DNA of 64,000 nucleotides, taken from positions 1,674,001 through 1,738,000 of the forward strand of contig NZ_JAJAVD010000001.1 in assembly GCF_020532705.1 (NCBI RefSeq), written 5' to 3'. Source of the stretch: Methylobacillus caricis (GTDB lineage: Bacteria; Pseudomonadota; Gammaproteobacteria; Burkholderiales; Methylophilaceae). Positions 12,703 through 20,874 of this stretch are shown here, in pieces (within the stretch, counting starts at the first letter, position 1; the number at the start of each line of letters is the position of its first letter). A program made the translations under genes and the position numbers. The notes under the pieces were generated by a model that searched no databases, had not been told where the DNA came from, and was given only the letters and a program-made list of their open reading frames with translations.

Positions 12703-12721
12703 GTCATTAATAATCATTACA
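12703..12721 (+). promoter_or_regulatory. Weak Fur-like site before the sigma factor gene
   Basis: GTCATTAATAATCATTACA matches 13 of 19 positions of the Fur consensus, including an unbroken ATAATCATTA half. It lies about 77 bases before the fecI-like ATG. Genes for FecI-type sigma factors are commonly Fur-controlled. In such an AT-rich background the match could be chance. Confidence 0.4.
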
Positions 12722-12797
12722 TTAATTTACACCTACAAAACAGGTCCGTTTATTGCTACTTGCAAATCGTCTCCCCTAGATTCGGTGGTGAATTAGC

Positions 12798-13319
12798 ATG
12801 ATGTTAAATCCCACATGGCACGGTATAGATTTGCGCTGGGCATATATGGACCTGTTACCGACTATCTATCGGCAAACCTCCTATAGGCGCTCCGCTTACG
12901 ATATCCTGCATGATGCCTTGATACGTTTTGCAATCTCGACCAACCCGGATCGATTGCAGCAACCCCATGCATACTTGCACACCATAGTGCGCAACTTGCT
13001 GATCGATAATCACAAAGAGCAAGCGCGCTTTATCCCGCTGGTAACGGAAGACATTGAATCCGAGCTGGCCTATGAGCTTGACCAGCCGCGCGTGCCTTCT
13101 GCTGAACATTTAGTAGACATTCAGCAACGTCTGGATATACTGCAAAAAATCATCGATCATCTGCCGCCACGCTGCAAGGAAACTTTCTGGCTGTACCGCA
13201 TAGAAGGAATGGCACAACAGGATATCGCTGACAAGCTCGGCATTTCACTCAACATGGTCCAAAGACATATCATGCGTGCAATGCTGGATCTACTTGAAGC
13301 CAAGGACCTCATCAGCTAA
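12798..13319 (+). CDS. FecI-type ECF sigma factor
   Basis: 173 residues with region 2 (about 15-80, HDALIRF...HTIVRNLLID) and region 4 helix-turn-helix (about 115-165, GMAQQDIADKLGISLNMVQRH). This is the two-domain layout of ECF sigma factors in the iron-starvation (FecI/PvdS/HasI) group. It would direct RNA polymerase to the receptor operon when the receptor signals that its ligand is bound. A FecR-like gene follows 8 bases later. The receptor with a signalling domain lies 2.8 kb downstream, past an inverted gene. A GGTGG ribosome site precedes ATG-ATG; either ATG could be used. Confidence 0.9.
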   Translation: MMLNPTWHGIDLRWAYMDLLPTIYRQTSYRRSAYDILHDALIRFAISTNPDRLQQPHAYLHTIVRNLLIDNHKEQARFIPLVTEDIESELAYELDQPRVPSAEHLVDIQQRLDILQKIIDHLPPRCKETFWLYRIEGMAQQDIADKLGISLNMVQRHIMRAMLDLLEAKDLIS

Positions 13320-13327
13320 ATCTTGAA

Positions 13328-14365
13328 ATGAGCAGTAACCCGACCCTCAGAGCCGCACGCGAAGCCGCCATCAAATGGTTTGTGCAAATGCAGGATGCCG
13401 ACATCGAGCATCCCAAGCGTAGCCGCTTTGAGGAATGGCTGCTCTCCCACCCCTCCCACCAGCAGGCTTATCGTGAAGTGTGTTCCTTGTGGGAAGACCT
13501 GGACTCCCCTGAACAATTGTTCTCGCTGGCAAGCGCCATGCAGCAGAAAGAATTCATTGAAAAGGCCGACCGGCGCAAAAAAATACACAATGTAGTCACC
13601 CGCACATTGAGTGTCATGTTCTTTGCCGCGACAGGCATCATCGCTTATTACAGCTACGATGCCTGGCAAACCCAACCCACCATGCACATGGTAGCCAAGG
13701 CTGAAATTGGCCAGATTCGCTCCCAGGTACTTGAGGATGGCAGCAAGATTGTCGTCAATGCCAACAGCGATATCGAGATCACCTATTACCGCAAGCAGCG
13801 CCTGGTGAAACTGAACAGCGGGGAAGTCAGCTTTGATGTAGCCAAAAACCCCGACCGTCCCTTTGTAGTGGAAAGCGGCCCAGCCAGAATCACCGTTCTG
13901 GGCACCCGCTTCGCAGTCAACCGCTTTCAGAAAAAAGTACGCGTCAGCGTAGACCACGGCACTGTGCGCGTTGAACCGCAAAGCATAGACCGGCAAGACC
14001 CAACCTCGCCCAACCGCAATGCAGAGAACGTATTGACCCTGCGTGATAATGAAGTCGCAGAAATTAGCTTAGACGGCAAGGCAAAACGCATACAACGCCC
14101 TGCAGCTGATGCCTTCAGCTTTGAGAGTGGCATCATCACTTTTGACCAGGCAGGCCTTGAAGAAATTGCCGAAACCCTATCGCGTTACCGCAAACCATCC
14201 ATCAGCGCCCAAACCGCTCAAGGCCAGGATGCCAGCATTACCGCAGTGATCCAGGCCAGGAATATCGAAAGCTTCATCATGGAACTACCCAGCATCACTC
14301 CGGTAAAGGTTGAACATCACGCCACTGAAACCACACTGAGCGTCAGGCAAAACAAAAAGAAATAA
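13328..14365 (+). CDS. FecR-type anti-sigma / sigma regulator
   Basis: 345 residues. The N-terminal cytoplasmic domain (about 1-80) carries the FecR/DUF4880 pattern WFVQMQDADIEHPKRSRFEE. One transmembrane segment (about 92-112) follows, then a periplasmic FecR domain (about 120-215, with VLGTRFAVNRF) and a C-terminal STN-like/DUF4974 domain that contacts the receptor signalling domain. It binds the preceding sigma factor in the cytoplasm and relays the receptor signal across the inner membrane. It converges on yjjJ with an 8-base gap and no clear terminator between them. Confidence 0.9.
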   Translation: MSSNPTLRAAREAAIKWFVQMQDADIEHPKRSRFEEWLLSHPSHQQAYREVCSLWEDLDSPEQLFSLASAMQQKEFIEKADRRKKIHNVVTRTLSVMFFAATGIIAYYSYDAWQTQPTMHMVAKAEIGQIRSQVLEDGSKIVVNANSDIEITYYRKQRLVKLNSGEVSFDVAKNPDRPFVVESGPARITVLGTRFAVNRFQKKVRVSVDHGTVRVEPQSIDRQDPTSPNRNAENVLTLRDNEVAEISLDGKAKRIQRPAADAFSFESGIITFDQAGLEEIAETLSRYRKPSISAQTAQGQDASITAVIQARNIESFIMELPSITPVKVEHHATETTLSVRQNKKK

Positions 14366-14373
14366 ATTTAAAC

Positions 14374-15783
14374 CTATAAAACAGCCGGCCTGACCCTTTG
14401 TAATTGCGCCAGGTTTTCAAGACATATCTGCCGGAAAGATGCACTTATCCTGGAATCAACACCGGCCGACTCCCAAAATGCAATTGCGGCGACATAAGCC
14501 ACTTTCCAGGCCTCGGCCTCCCTGGGCAGGGGCAGCGAAGGAATAAACTGCCGCACCGGCACCTCGCCACCAGACAGCGGCGCATACATCATCGGCAACA
14601 TGTCATAGGCAGGGGACAAGCGCAGCGCACTCGCTTTGGTATCACTGCCAGCCGGGGGATCAAACTGAAAGGATAAATTACCCAGGTGCATGTCCGTATT
14701 TCCGATCAGTTGTCCAATCCACCATAATATCTGTGTGGCAAACTCCAGCGTTTCAGGCAACATTCCGAGCTTGGCAAGCTGGGCAACCAGATCAGGCCAG
14801 CGTCCACTGCCCTTGCCCAACAAGGCGGCGTCCAGAGAAGATAATGAAATCAGCGGCAATCGCCCAAATTCACCTTGCCGATCAAACCGCTCAACTTCCA
14901 GGCAAGTTCTACTGCCAACCTGCAGAACACGGCTACATGCTGCCTGAAGCGGAACATGCTTACGGATTGCCTCCAGCGCTAGGTGCTCGCACACCAAAAG
15001 ATCAGCCCATCGCTGCACGGCCCCGGAACCATCCTCACCTGAAAACTTGACGATGACATGCGGTGTTGTACTACCCTTCAGTTCACGCTTGGCCGTGAAC
15101 TTGGGGAACTCACCTCCCGCACTGGAACCACCGCCGATCAATGCAACCGATTCAGATGCCAATCGCCTATATTCGGCATCCAACTGTCCTGCTGTAATGG
15201 CAGGTTCTGGCACGGACACAGAACGCAACCACAAGGCATAAGCCTCATCTCCAATAATCAAATGCCCGGAAGTATCCGCCCCACGGCGGCTCAATACATA
15301 AGCCACCTGGTCATCAGACCAGCTATCCGGATCACTCGGCACCTCCAGCTCAACCGCCGCCTTGCGCGCAAAACTGCGCCCCAGATACCCTTGGGGCCGC
15401 ATATCATGCAAAACGTACGGCAATCCCGCCCACACACCTTCCGCATGTTCAACATCTACCGGAAAACCCAGGGAACCAAGTGCAAAAAAACTGCCCTCAG
15501 GCGCCAGCAAATGCAGCGCACCTCCTGAAACTCCCTGCCCTCGCTCATTCACCCAGTAAACCGGGATTGGCGTTGAATGGCCTCTCAAAGGTCGGCGAAA
15601 TGCATACCGTGCACCCTTAGTGATCCCCAAGCGAACCACATCATCGCCATAGGCCTGCACAATACGTAACACAGTAGGCACGCTGACCCCGGCAACAGCC
15701 GCCAAATCTGCTGCAGAAGCAAACCCTTGATAGCGCAAACGATGATCAACTTGGATGCGAGCAATTGAGTTACGAGGTCTCAT
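14374..15783 (-). CDS. yjjJ: HipA-family serine/threonine kinase, YjjJ/HipH type
   Basis: 469 residues. An N-terminal winged-helix domain (about 15-65, AAVAGVSVPTVLRIVQAYG) precedes a HipA-like region (about 70-200) and kinase domain. Kinase landmarks are the Gly-rich loop GGGSSAGGEFPKF (217-229), catalytic loop NTDMHLGN (362-369; HipA has NxDxHxxN) and Mg-binding YDM (393-395). HipA toxins phosphorylate glutamyl-tRNA synthetase; YjjJ/HipH proteins are solitary forms with their own DNA-binding domain. No hipB antitoxin gene is adjacent, consistent with that subtype. It lies antisense between the fecR-like gene and its receptor, so it may be an insertion in an ancestral fecI-fecR-fecA order. 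Confidence 0.82.
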   Translation of the reverse strand: MRPRNSIARIQVDHRLRYQGFASAADLAAVAGVSVPTVLRIVQAYGDDVVRLGITKGARYAFRRPLRGHSTPIPVYWVNERGQGVSGGALHLLAPEGSFFALGSLGFPVDVEHAEGVWAGLPYVLHDMRPQGYLGRSFARKAAVELEVPSDPDSWSDDQVAYVLSRRGADTSGHLIIGDEAYALWLRSVSVPEPAITAGQLDAEYRRLASESVALIGGGSSAGGEFPKFTAKRELKGSTTPHVIVKFSGEDGSGAVQRWADLLVCEHLALEAIRKHVPLQAACSRVLQVGSRTCLEVERFDRQGEFGRLPLISLSSLDAALLGKGSGRWPDLVAQLAKLGMLPETLEFATQILWWIGQLIGNTDMHLGNLSFQFDPPAGSDTKASALRLSPAYDMLPMMYAPLSGGEVPVRQFIPSLPLPREAEAWKVAYVAAIAFWESAGVDSRISASFRQICLENLAQLQRVRPAVL

Positions 15784-16102
15784 TTATCATTAATTAATAA
15801 GTTATGATAAGAATATACTACAAATTATCCATATAAAACAATTAAATAAAAAAATTAAACAAGTTATTTTGATAAAAATATTGATCCAATCAAAACTGGT
15901 TAAATATTGACCCCAACTGCCCCGCTCCACCCAATTGACGCCTCCCAACCCTAACCCCCTCAACTCGAGCAATACTCTTCTACACAGCAGAACGATCGCC
16001 CATGTAAAAATATTTAAAAAATTTTCAAAATCGACATCAGGGTTTTTCTTCCTCAAAAGTTATATCGGTATAAGAAAGATATTTCTCAGAGGGGGAAAAC
16101 CG
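15784..16102. other. Intergenic region upstream of the STN-TonB receptor
   Basis: 319 AT-rich bases between the divergent yjjJ and receptor genes. The promoter recognised by the FecI-like sigma factor should lie here, but I cannot point to a definite -35/-10 pair. The receptor frame stays open through part of it (from 15935), but those residues do not look like protein ahead of a signal peptide. Confidence 0.5.
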
Positions 16103-19100
16103 TTGGACCTATTTAACCTGCTATATCGACTAGTGGTTCTTTCAGCAGCAATGCTGCTGGTCACCATGCTAACCGTCGCTTCTTTTGCTCTTCAAGCAGC
16201 TGAACTCAACACAAAACTGCCAGCAACAGAGCAACAAAACGGTTCACTGGCCCCGGTCAATGTCGATATGCCAAGCCAACCGCTGGACGTCTCCTTAAAG
16301 CAATTAGCCCGCACCACAGGCATGAGCGTCGCTTTTGACAGCAACCTCGCCAGCGGAAAAACCGCCCCGGCCATCAAGGGCCGCATGAAAGCGGATGAAG
16401 CGCTCAAGATGCTGCTGGCAGGCACCGGTCTGGAATCCACAATTGATAAAGACAACGCTGTCATCAAGCCTGTTGCTCAAAAACCCGATGTGGATATGAA
16501 ACTAGAGTCTATTGAGGTACGCAGCAAACGCTTCTACGAAATCGGCCCCTTGCCTGGATTAGGCCTTACCAAGGAACAAATCCCGGGCAATGTGCAAACT
16601 ATCACTGCCAAAGAAATCAAGGAAGCAAACTCATTAAGTTTGACTGATTTACTTAATCGCAAATTGCAGTCAGTCAATATTAACGACTACCAAGGTAATC
16701 CTTTCCAGATGGATGTGACTTATAGAGGATTTACTGCCGGCCCTCAGATTGGAACACCGCAAGGCCTATCGGTTTTCTTTGATGGCATTCGTGTTAATGA
16801 ACCGTTTGGTGATGTCGTGAATTGGGACATGATTCCCATGAATGCGCTAGCTGGAGTTGATGTGTTTCCAGGATCCAATCCTATCTTCGGTCTTAATACT
16901 TTAGGTGGAGCATTTACTGTCAAAACCAAAGACGGTTTTAATCATACAGGAATAGATGCCAATGTATTGACAGGGTCATTTAATAGAAAACAATTACAAG
17001 CAACTGCTGGTTGGAATAACGGAACAATTGCTTTATTTGGGGCTGGCAATTTCTTCCTTGAAGATGGCTGGAGAGAAAACTCGCCAAGCAGAGTAAATCA
17101 GGCTTTTGGTAAAGCCAGCTACAGAGGGGAAAAACTAGACCTAAATCTGAGCACATTACTTGTCCACAACAATCTTGTTGGCAATGGCCTCTATCCTACT
17201 GATATGTATAAGCAGGATAGTAATGGTGTATTTACATCCCCTGATACTACCAAGAATGATTTAGTACAATTCCAGCTATCAAGCAGTTATTTCGTCAGTG
17301 AAAACTTTACAGTGACAGCGCAGGTGTATCGCCGAGATAGTAAACGTCATCAAATTGGTGCTGATGTATTTACAGGATTAGCAAATCAGGAAGAAGGCGT
17401 TTTTGCACGCGATAAAACATTAGAGGCAATGCCTTACACATGTCTACTTGACAGCACTAACACAGTTGGACTTCCAGATTTCTATGTTTTGACAATAGAA
17501 AATCCAACAGATCCATTTAATGATTTATTTATGGATTCATTTTTCAATAGCGGAATTACTGATCCAGACAGTACTCAACTTCCAAGTTTTTTGAATCTTG
17601 AAAAAAACAAAGAAGATATACCAGCTGATGTTTTATTAGTTATGCAACAGCAATTTAAGCTGATGTCTAATCTAAATTCTGACTATTATAAACAAATAAG
17701 CGGGGCCACAGCCCCTACTATAGGAGAAGAAACTAGTTACTCTTTAGGTGAATCAAGCTACAAAATAGATCCGAGTCTTTTTTCTTCACTGGGAGTTCCT
17801 AATAGTCAAATCAATACCTTCGCTGGTCTAGACAGTTTTTACTACACTAACGAAAACGGCGTAGTAAAAAAACACTTCATCATGCCCATCTCCCCAAGAA
17901 ATAATGATGAATGCAAAACAACCCAGGCATTAGATGCAGTTCAGGATAGCACTCAACGCCCATATACTTATATTGATCCACAGACTGGCGCAATTGCAAC
18001 TGTCGATGGTGCTTACACTGGCGGTAGAGGAATTGTTGAAGGTACACCTACAGCCATCATCACTGACAATAAAATAAATCAGTTGGTAGAAGGAGCTTCT
18101 ATACAATTCAACTGGAATTATGAACATCACAAATTCATGATAGGGGCATCTATTGACGATGCAAGCGCAAAATACACCAACTCACAGCGTCTGGGCTTGC
18201 TGGATACAGATCGTAATGCTTACCTAGCACCAGACGAGATTCACCCGCAATTCTCAGGTGCTGATATTTCATTAGGTAACAATAATTTCAAAGGTACCAA
18301 TACAACCAAGAGTATTTACTTCAGCGAAACTTGGTCACCAGTTAAAAGTTGGAATTTCAGCTTGGCTGCACGCTACAATGAAACTCAAACAAAAAATAAA
18401 ATTGCCACGCGTTATGGCGCAAACAACTTTGAAATCGGTGAATTACTTTCACTACCAGATACATTGGCATTATGTCCAAATAAAGATTGTAGCAATGTAC
18501 CAACTGGCTATAAATTACCTGATTTATCAAATGTGCTTGATGAAGCTGAAACTGAGAAATTTAGCTACTACTCATTTAATCCATCCTTAGGTGCAACATG
18601 GCAAGCTACAGATAATCTAAATATTTTTGCCAATTTTGCCCAGGGAACCCGAACTCCTAGTGTCATTGAACTTGGATGTGCTCTAGATAGAACTCCAGGA
18701 GGAACTGGCACAGGCATTGATGAAAACGGCAATCAATACACCTACATTATTCCTAAAAGTGTTGCTGAGAAACGTGAATGCTATCTTCCAACAACATTAT
18801 CTGGAGATCCCTACTTACCTCAGATAAAAGCTACAACTTTTGACATAGGAGCAAGAGGTCGATTGGGAGAGAATTTTGAATGGAATATTGGTGCATATCA
18901 AACCAACTTAAAAGATGACATATATTTTGTTTCTGTCCAGGATGGAAGAGGATTTTTTGACAGCATTGGAAATACTCGTCGCCGCGGTATAGAAACGGGT
19001 ATATCAGGCAAACTAGGGAAAACAAATTTCAGTTTAAATTACAGTCTTACAGACGCTACATTTCAAGATGAATTTGATATGTTTAGCGCCGACAATAGCA

Positions 19101-19660
19101 GCGCAAGATTTATTAATGGAATGGGGAGTGGAATAATTAGAGTTAAGCCTGGCAGTCGTATGCCTGGGGTTCCCTTGCACAACCTTAATGCAAGCGTCCG
19201 TTACGAAATCACAGACAAATGGCAAATTGGCTTGAGTGCAGTATTGCATTCAGAAAGCTACTTGCGTGGCAATGAAAATAACGAGCATGAAGCAGGCGTG
19301 GCACGTACATTCCAGTCTATTCGCTATGTAAATGGCGTTGCAGAGCCATATACGCGTACCTTACCACCAACTACTAATCCAGGCAAAGTCCCGGGCTATG
19401 CCGTATTCAACCTTCAAAGCAGTTATAAGTTTTCAAGCGAGTGGACAGCAACGCTACTTATTACCAATCTTTTCGACACTGAGTATTTTAGTGCTGGCCG
19501 TCTAGGTCGCAATCCGTTCTCACCATCTATCTTGGGAGCAATAGGGCCTAGTGGCTACAACCATAATTCGGATGATTGGCGTAGTACCAACTTCATCGCT
19601 CCAGGGGCACCAAGAGGCATATGGTTCAGCCTAAATTACCAATTCGATCCACGAAAATAA
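16103..19660 (+). CDS. TonB-dependent transducer receptor (FecA/HasR-like) with STN signalling domain
   Basis: 1185 residues from TTG 16103, chosen because GAGGGGG lies 8 bases upstream and the codon begins a signal peptide (cleavage near LQA-AE, about residue 33). The frame is open from 15935. Domains are STN (about 54-124), which talks to FecR; plug (about 145-300); and a long beta-barrel to a C-terminal aromatic-containing strand (NYQFDPRK). It would import a ligand across the outer membrane and switch on its own operon through the FecR/FecI pair. The barrel is large and loop-rich, as in receptors for protein-bound ligands such as HasR. From about 16,620 the DNA is clearly more AT-rich (roughly 33-42% GC by eye) than the signal/STN part, suggesting recombination within the gene. 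Confidence 0.9.
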   Translation: MDLFNLLYRLVVLSAAMLLVTMLTVASFALQAAELNTKLPATEQQNGSLAPVNVDMPSQPLDVSLKQLARTTGMSVAFDSNLASGKTAPAIKGRMKADEALKMLLAGTGLESTIDKDNAVIKPVAQKPDVDMKLESIEVRSKRFYEIGPLPGLGLTKEQIPGNVQTITAKEIKEANSLSLTDLLNRKLQSVNINDYQGNPFQMDVTYRGFTAGPQIGTPQGLSVFFDGIRVNEPFGDVVNWDMIPMNALAGVDVFPGSNPIFGLNTLGGAFTVKTKDGFNHTGIDANVLTGSFNRKQLQATAGWNNGTIALFGAGNFFLEDGWRENSPSRVNQAFGKASYRGEKLDLNLSTLLVHNNLVGNGLYPTDMYKQDSNGVFTSPDTTKNDLVQFQLSSSYFVSENFTVTAQVYRRDSKRHQIGADVFTGLANQEEGVFARDKTLEAMPYTCLLDSTNTVGLPDFYVLTIENPTDPFNDLFMDSFFNSGITDPDSTQLPSFLNLEKNKEDIPADVLLVMQQQFKLMSNLNSDYYKQISGATAPTIGEETSYSLGESSYKIDPSLFSSLGVPNSQINTFAGLDSFYYTNENGVVKKHFIMPISPRNNDECKTTQALDAVQDSTQRPYTYIDPQTGAIATVDGAYTGGRGIVEGTPTAIITDNKINQLVEGASIQFNWNYEHHKFMIGASIDDASAKYTNSQRLGLLDTDRNAYLAPDEIHPQFSGADISLGNNNFKGTNTTKSIYFSETWSPVKSWNFSLAARYNETQTKNKIATRYGANNFEIGELLSLPDTLALCPNKDCSNVPTGYKLPDLSNVLDEAETEKFSYYSFNPSLGATWQATDNLNIFANFAQGTRTPSVIELGCALDRTPGGTGTGIDENGNQYTYIIPKSVAEKRECYLPTTLSGDPYLPQIKATTFDIGARGRLGENFEWNIGAYQTNLKDDIYFVSVQDGRGFFDSIGNTRRRGIETGISGKLGKTNFSLNYSLTDATFQDEFDMFSADNSSARFINGMGSGIIRVKPGSRMPGVPLHNLNASVRYEITDKWQIGLSAVLHSESYLRGNENNEHEAGVARTFQSIRYVNGVAEPYTRTLPPTTNPGKVPGYAVFNLQSSYKFSSEWTATLLITNLFDTEYFSAGRLGRNPFSPSILGAIGPSGYNHNSDDWRSTNFIAPGAPRGIWFSLNYQFDPRK

Positions 19661-19775
19661 ACGCAAGTAAAAGGAATATCAATTGAAAAAAAGCATTTGT
19701 GAACCACCTACCAGCATTCAACCGCAACCTACTTAGAGCTTACAAGGGACTAATTGATTGTGGTGAATTGGTGTT

Positions 19776-19797
19776 GCAGGCAGCCACAAATGCCTGC
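19776..19797 (+). terminator. Hairpin upstream of exported protein gene
   Basis: GCAGGCA (19776-19782) and TGCCTGC (19791-19797) form a perfect 7-bp stem with an 8-base loop, 25 bases before the next ATG and 116 after the receptor stop. It has only a short T-rich tail, so it may be a leaky terminator, an attenuator or an mRNA-stabilising stem. Confidence 0.45.
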
Positions 19798-19822
19798 TTA
19801 TTCTAAACGATTGGAGAAAAGC

Positions 19823-20797
19823 ATGAAACAGATCACATTAAGACTAGCTGTATTAAGTGCCTTAGGTTTGATTTCAGCACAGGCGACGGCTACAGGTTTA
19901 GAGCCGATTCCAGCAACAGGCTTTAGCGGTACTGCCTATAGATTATGTAACACCACAGGCAATTTCGGCTCTAGCATTACCACAGCCCCCACAACATTAT
20001 CTAATAATGATTGTGCAGTATTCCCGGCTAATGACTCAGCCTCTCCTGTTACTGGTTTTACATTAGCTGCAAATGCATCTAGGCCAGTAGTCATGAATAA
20101 TACTTACACTAACTTCACAAATGTGACTGTAGGAACAGTGACAGATAGAGTATGGCGTAATGCGGCAGCGACAGAGTGCATTTTTGGCACAAAATTCGTT
20201 CCTGCAAATATCGACTATCGCCCTACTGTAGCAGGCGATCCTGATACTGTTGGCAATCAGTACTTTGAAGTTAATGATATTGCACGTGGCGGTTTTAGTA
20301 GCTCAGGTACTGTGCAGGCAGGCTATTTTGTCTCAGGAGGATCCTCATCAATTTATCGCATTGGTAGAACTTACACAGCTGTTCAGCATAGAGCTCTCCA
20401 ATATGACACAGCTACAAATAAAGCAATTCCTGGCACTAATTATGTAGCACTACCGCCGGCACCAGGATCAGCAGCTGCAATCAATGGTGAAGATTTTGCG
20501 ATTACAGCAACAACTCCCGCAACGACTGTAGCTGCTAATCAAAATGCAGACGTTAATAGCGAATGGGTAGACTTTACGTTTGATGCGGTATGGGCTGATG
20601 ACGATGGATCCACCAATCCTGCATCACCAATGACCTATATTCAAGCACCTTGCAGTGCTGGCACCATACCTGTTGCAACCAATGCAATCCGCTTACGCCA
20701 AACTGCACAAGAATATGCTCGATTTATTCAAGTTAGCGTGGATGGCTTTGCCCCTACCAATGCTACACCAAGTCCAGCACCGGTTGTTCCATTCTAA
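19823..20797 (+). CDS. Exported cysteine-containing protein, unknown family (copy 1)
   Basis: 324 residues from ATG 19823, chosen over the upstream in-frame codon at 19754 because GGAG lies 8 bases upstream and the ATG opens a clean signal peptide (cleavage near ATA-TG, residue 24). I do not recognise the family. The mature protein is about 300 residues with cysteines at 42, 64 and 119 and another in PCSAG near the C-terminus. The motifs LCN..G, CAVFP, VWRN, ECIFG, YRIGRT and AIRLRQT are all conserved in a paralogue at 29374-30372; both end in Pro-Phe. It lies between the transducer receptor and the RTX gene. It may be a periplasmic or secreted partner of the RTX protein or receptor, or a type II secretion substrate. 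The DNA is AT-rich like the receptor barrel. Confidence 0.75.
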   Translation: MKQITLRLAVLSALGLISAQATATGLEPIPATGFSGTAYRLCNTTGNFGSSITTAPTTLSNNDCAVFPANDSASPVTGFTLAANASRPVVMNNTYTNFTNVTVGTVTDRVWRNAAATECIFGTKFVPANIDYRPTVAGDPDTVGNQYFEVNDIARGGFSSSGTVQAGYFVSGGSSSIYRIGRTYTAVQHRALQYDTATNKAIPGTNYVALPPAPGSAAAINGEDFAITATTPATTVAANQNADVNSEWVDFTFDAVWADDDGSTNPASPMTYIQAPCSAGTIPVATNAIRLRQTAQEYARFIQVSVDGFAPTNATPSPAPVVPF

Positions 20798-20823
20798 GAA
20801 ATAACTAGAGTTTGAATCGTTTT

Positions 20824-20847
20824 TGCGGTGAGAGATGTTTCACCGCA
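20824..20847 (+). terminator. Hairpin between exported protein and RTX genes
   Basis: TGCGGTGA (20824-20831) and TCACCGCA (20840-20847) form an 8-bp stem with an 8-base loop, 27 bases before the RTX start. The following CTCTTAAATCTTT is only moderately T-rich. It could reduce read-through or protect the 5' end of the RTX message. A strong GAAGGAG ribosome site follows at 20861-20867. Confidence 0.5.
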
Positions 20848-20874
20848 CTCTTAAATCTTTGAAGGAGTTTCAAA

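Larger units (their letters stand above)
12360..12797. other. Intergenic region between mtnA and the fecI-like gene
   Basis: 438 AT-rich bases separating divergent genes. It contains the DnaA-box element (12387-12586), a weak Fur-like site (12703-12721) and presumably promoters in both directions. Short frames here (for example 12497-12700 minus, 12604-12801 plus) have no ribosome site or recognisable product and are not called. Confidence 0.7.

Noticed and set aside
12497-12801. Short overlapping frames in the mtnA-fecI intergenic region (67 and 65 codons)
   Set aside because: No ribosome sites, unnatural compositions, and they run through the DnaA-box element; better explained as chance frames in AT-rich DNA.
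15800-15818. Possible Fur box upstream of the STN receptor
   Set aside because: Only about 11 of 19 positions fit in strongly AT-rich DNA, not above background.
15935-16102. 56-codon N-terminal extension of the transducer receptor
   Set aside because: It would bury the signal peptide. A TTG with a strong GAGGGGG site begins exactly at the signal peptide.
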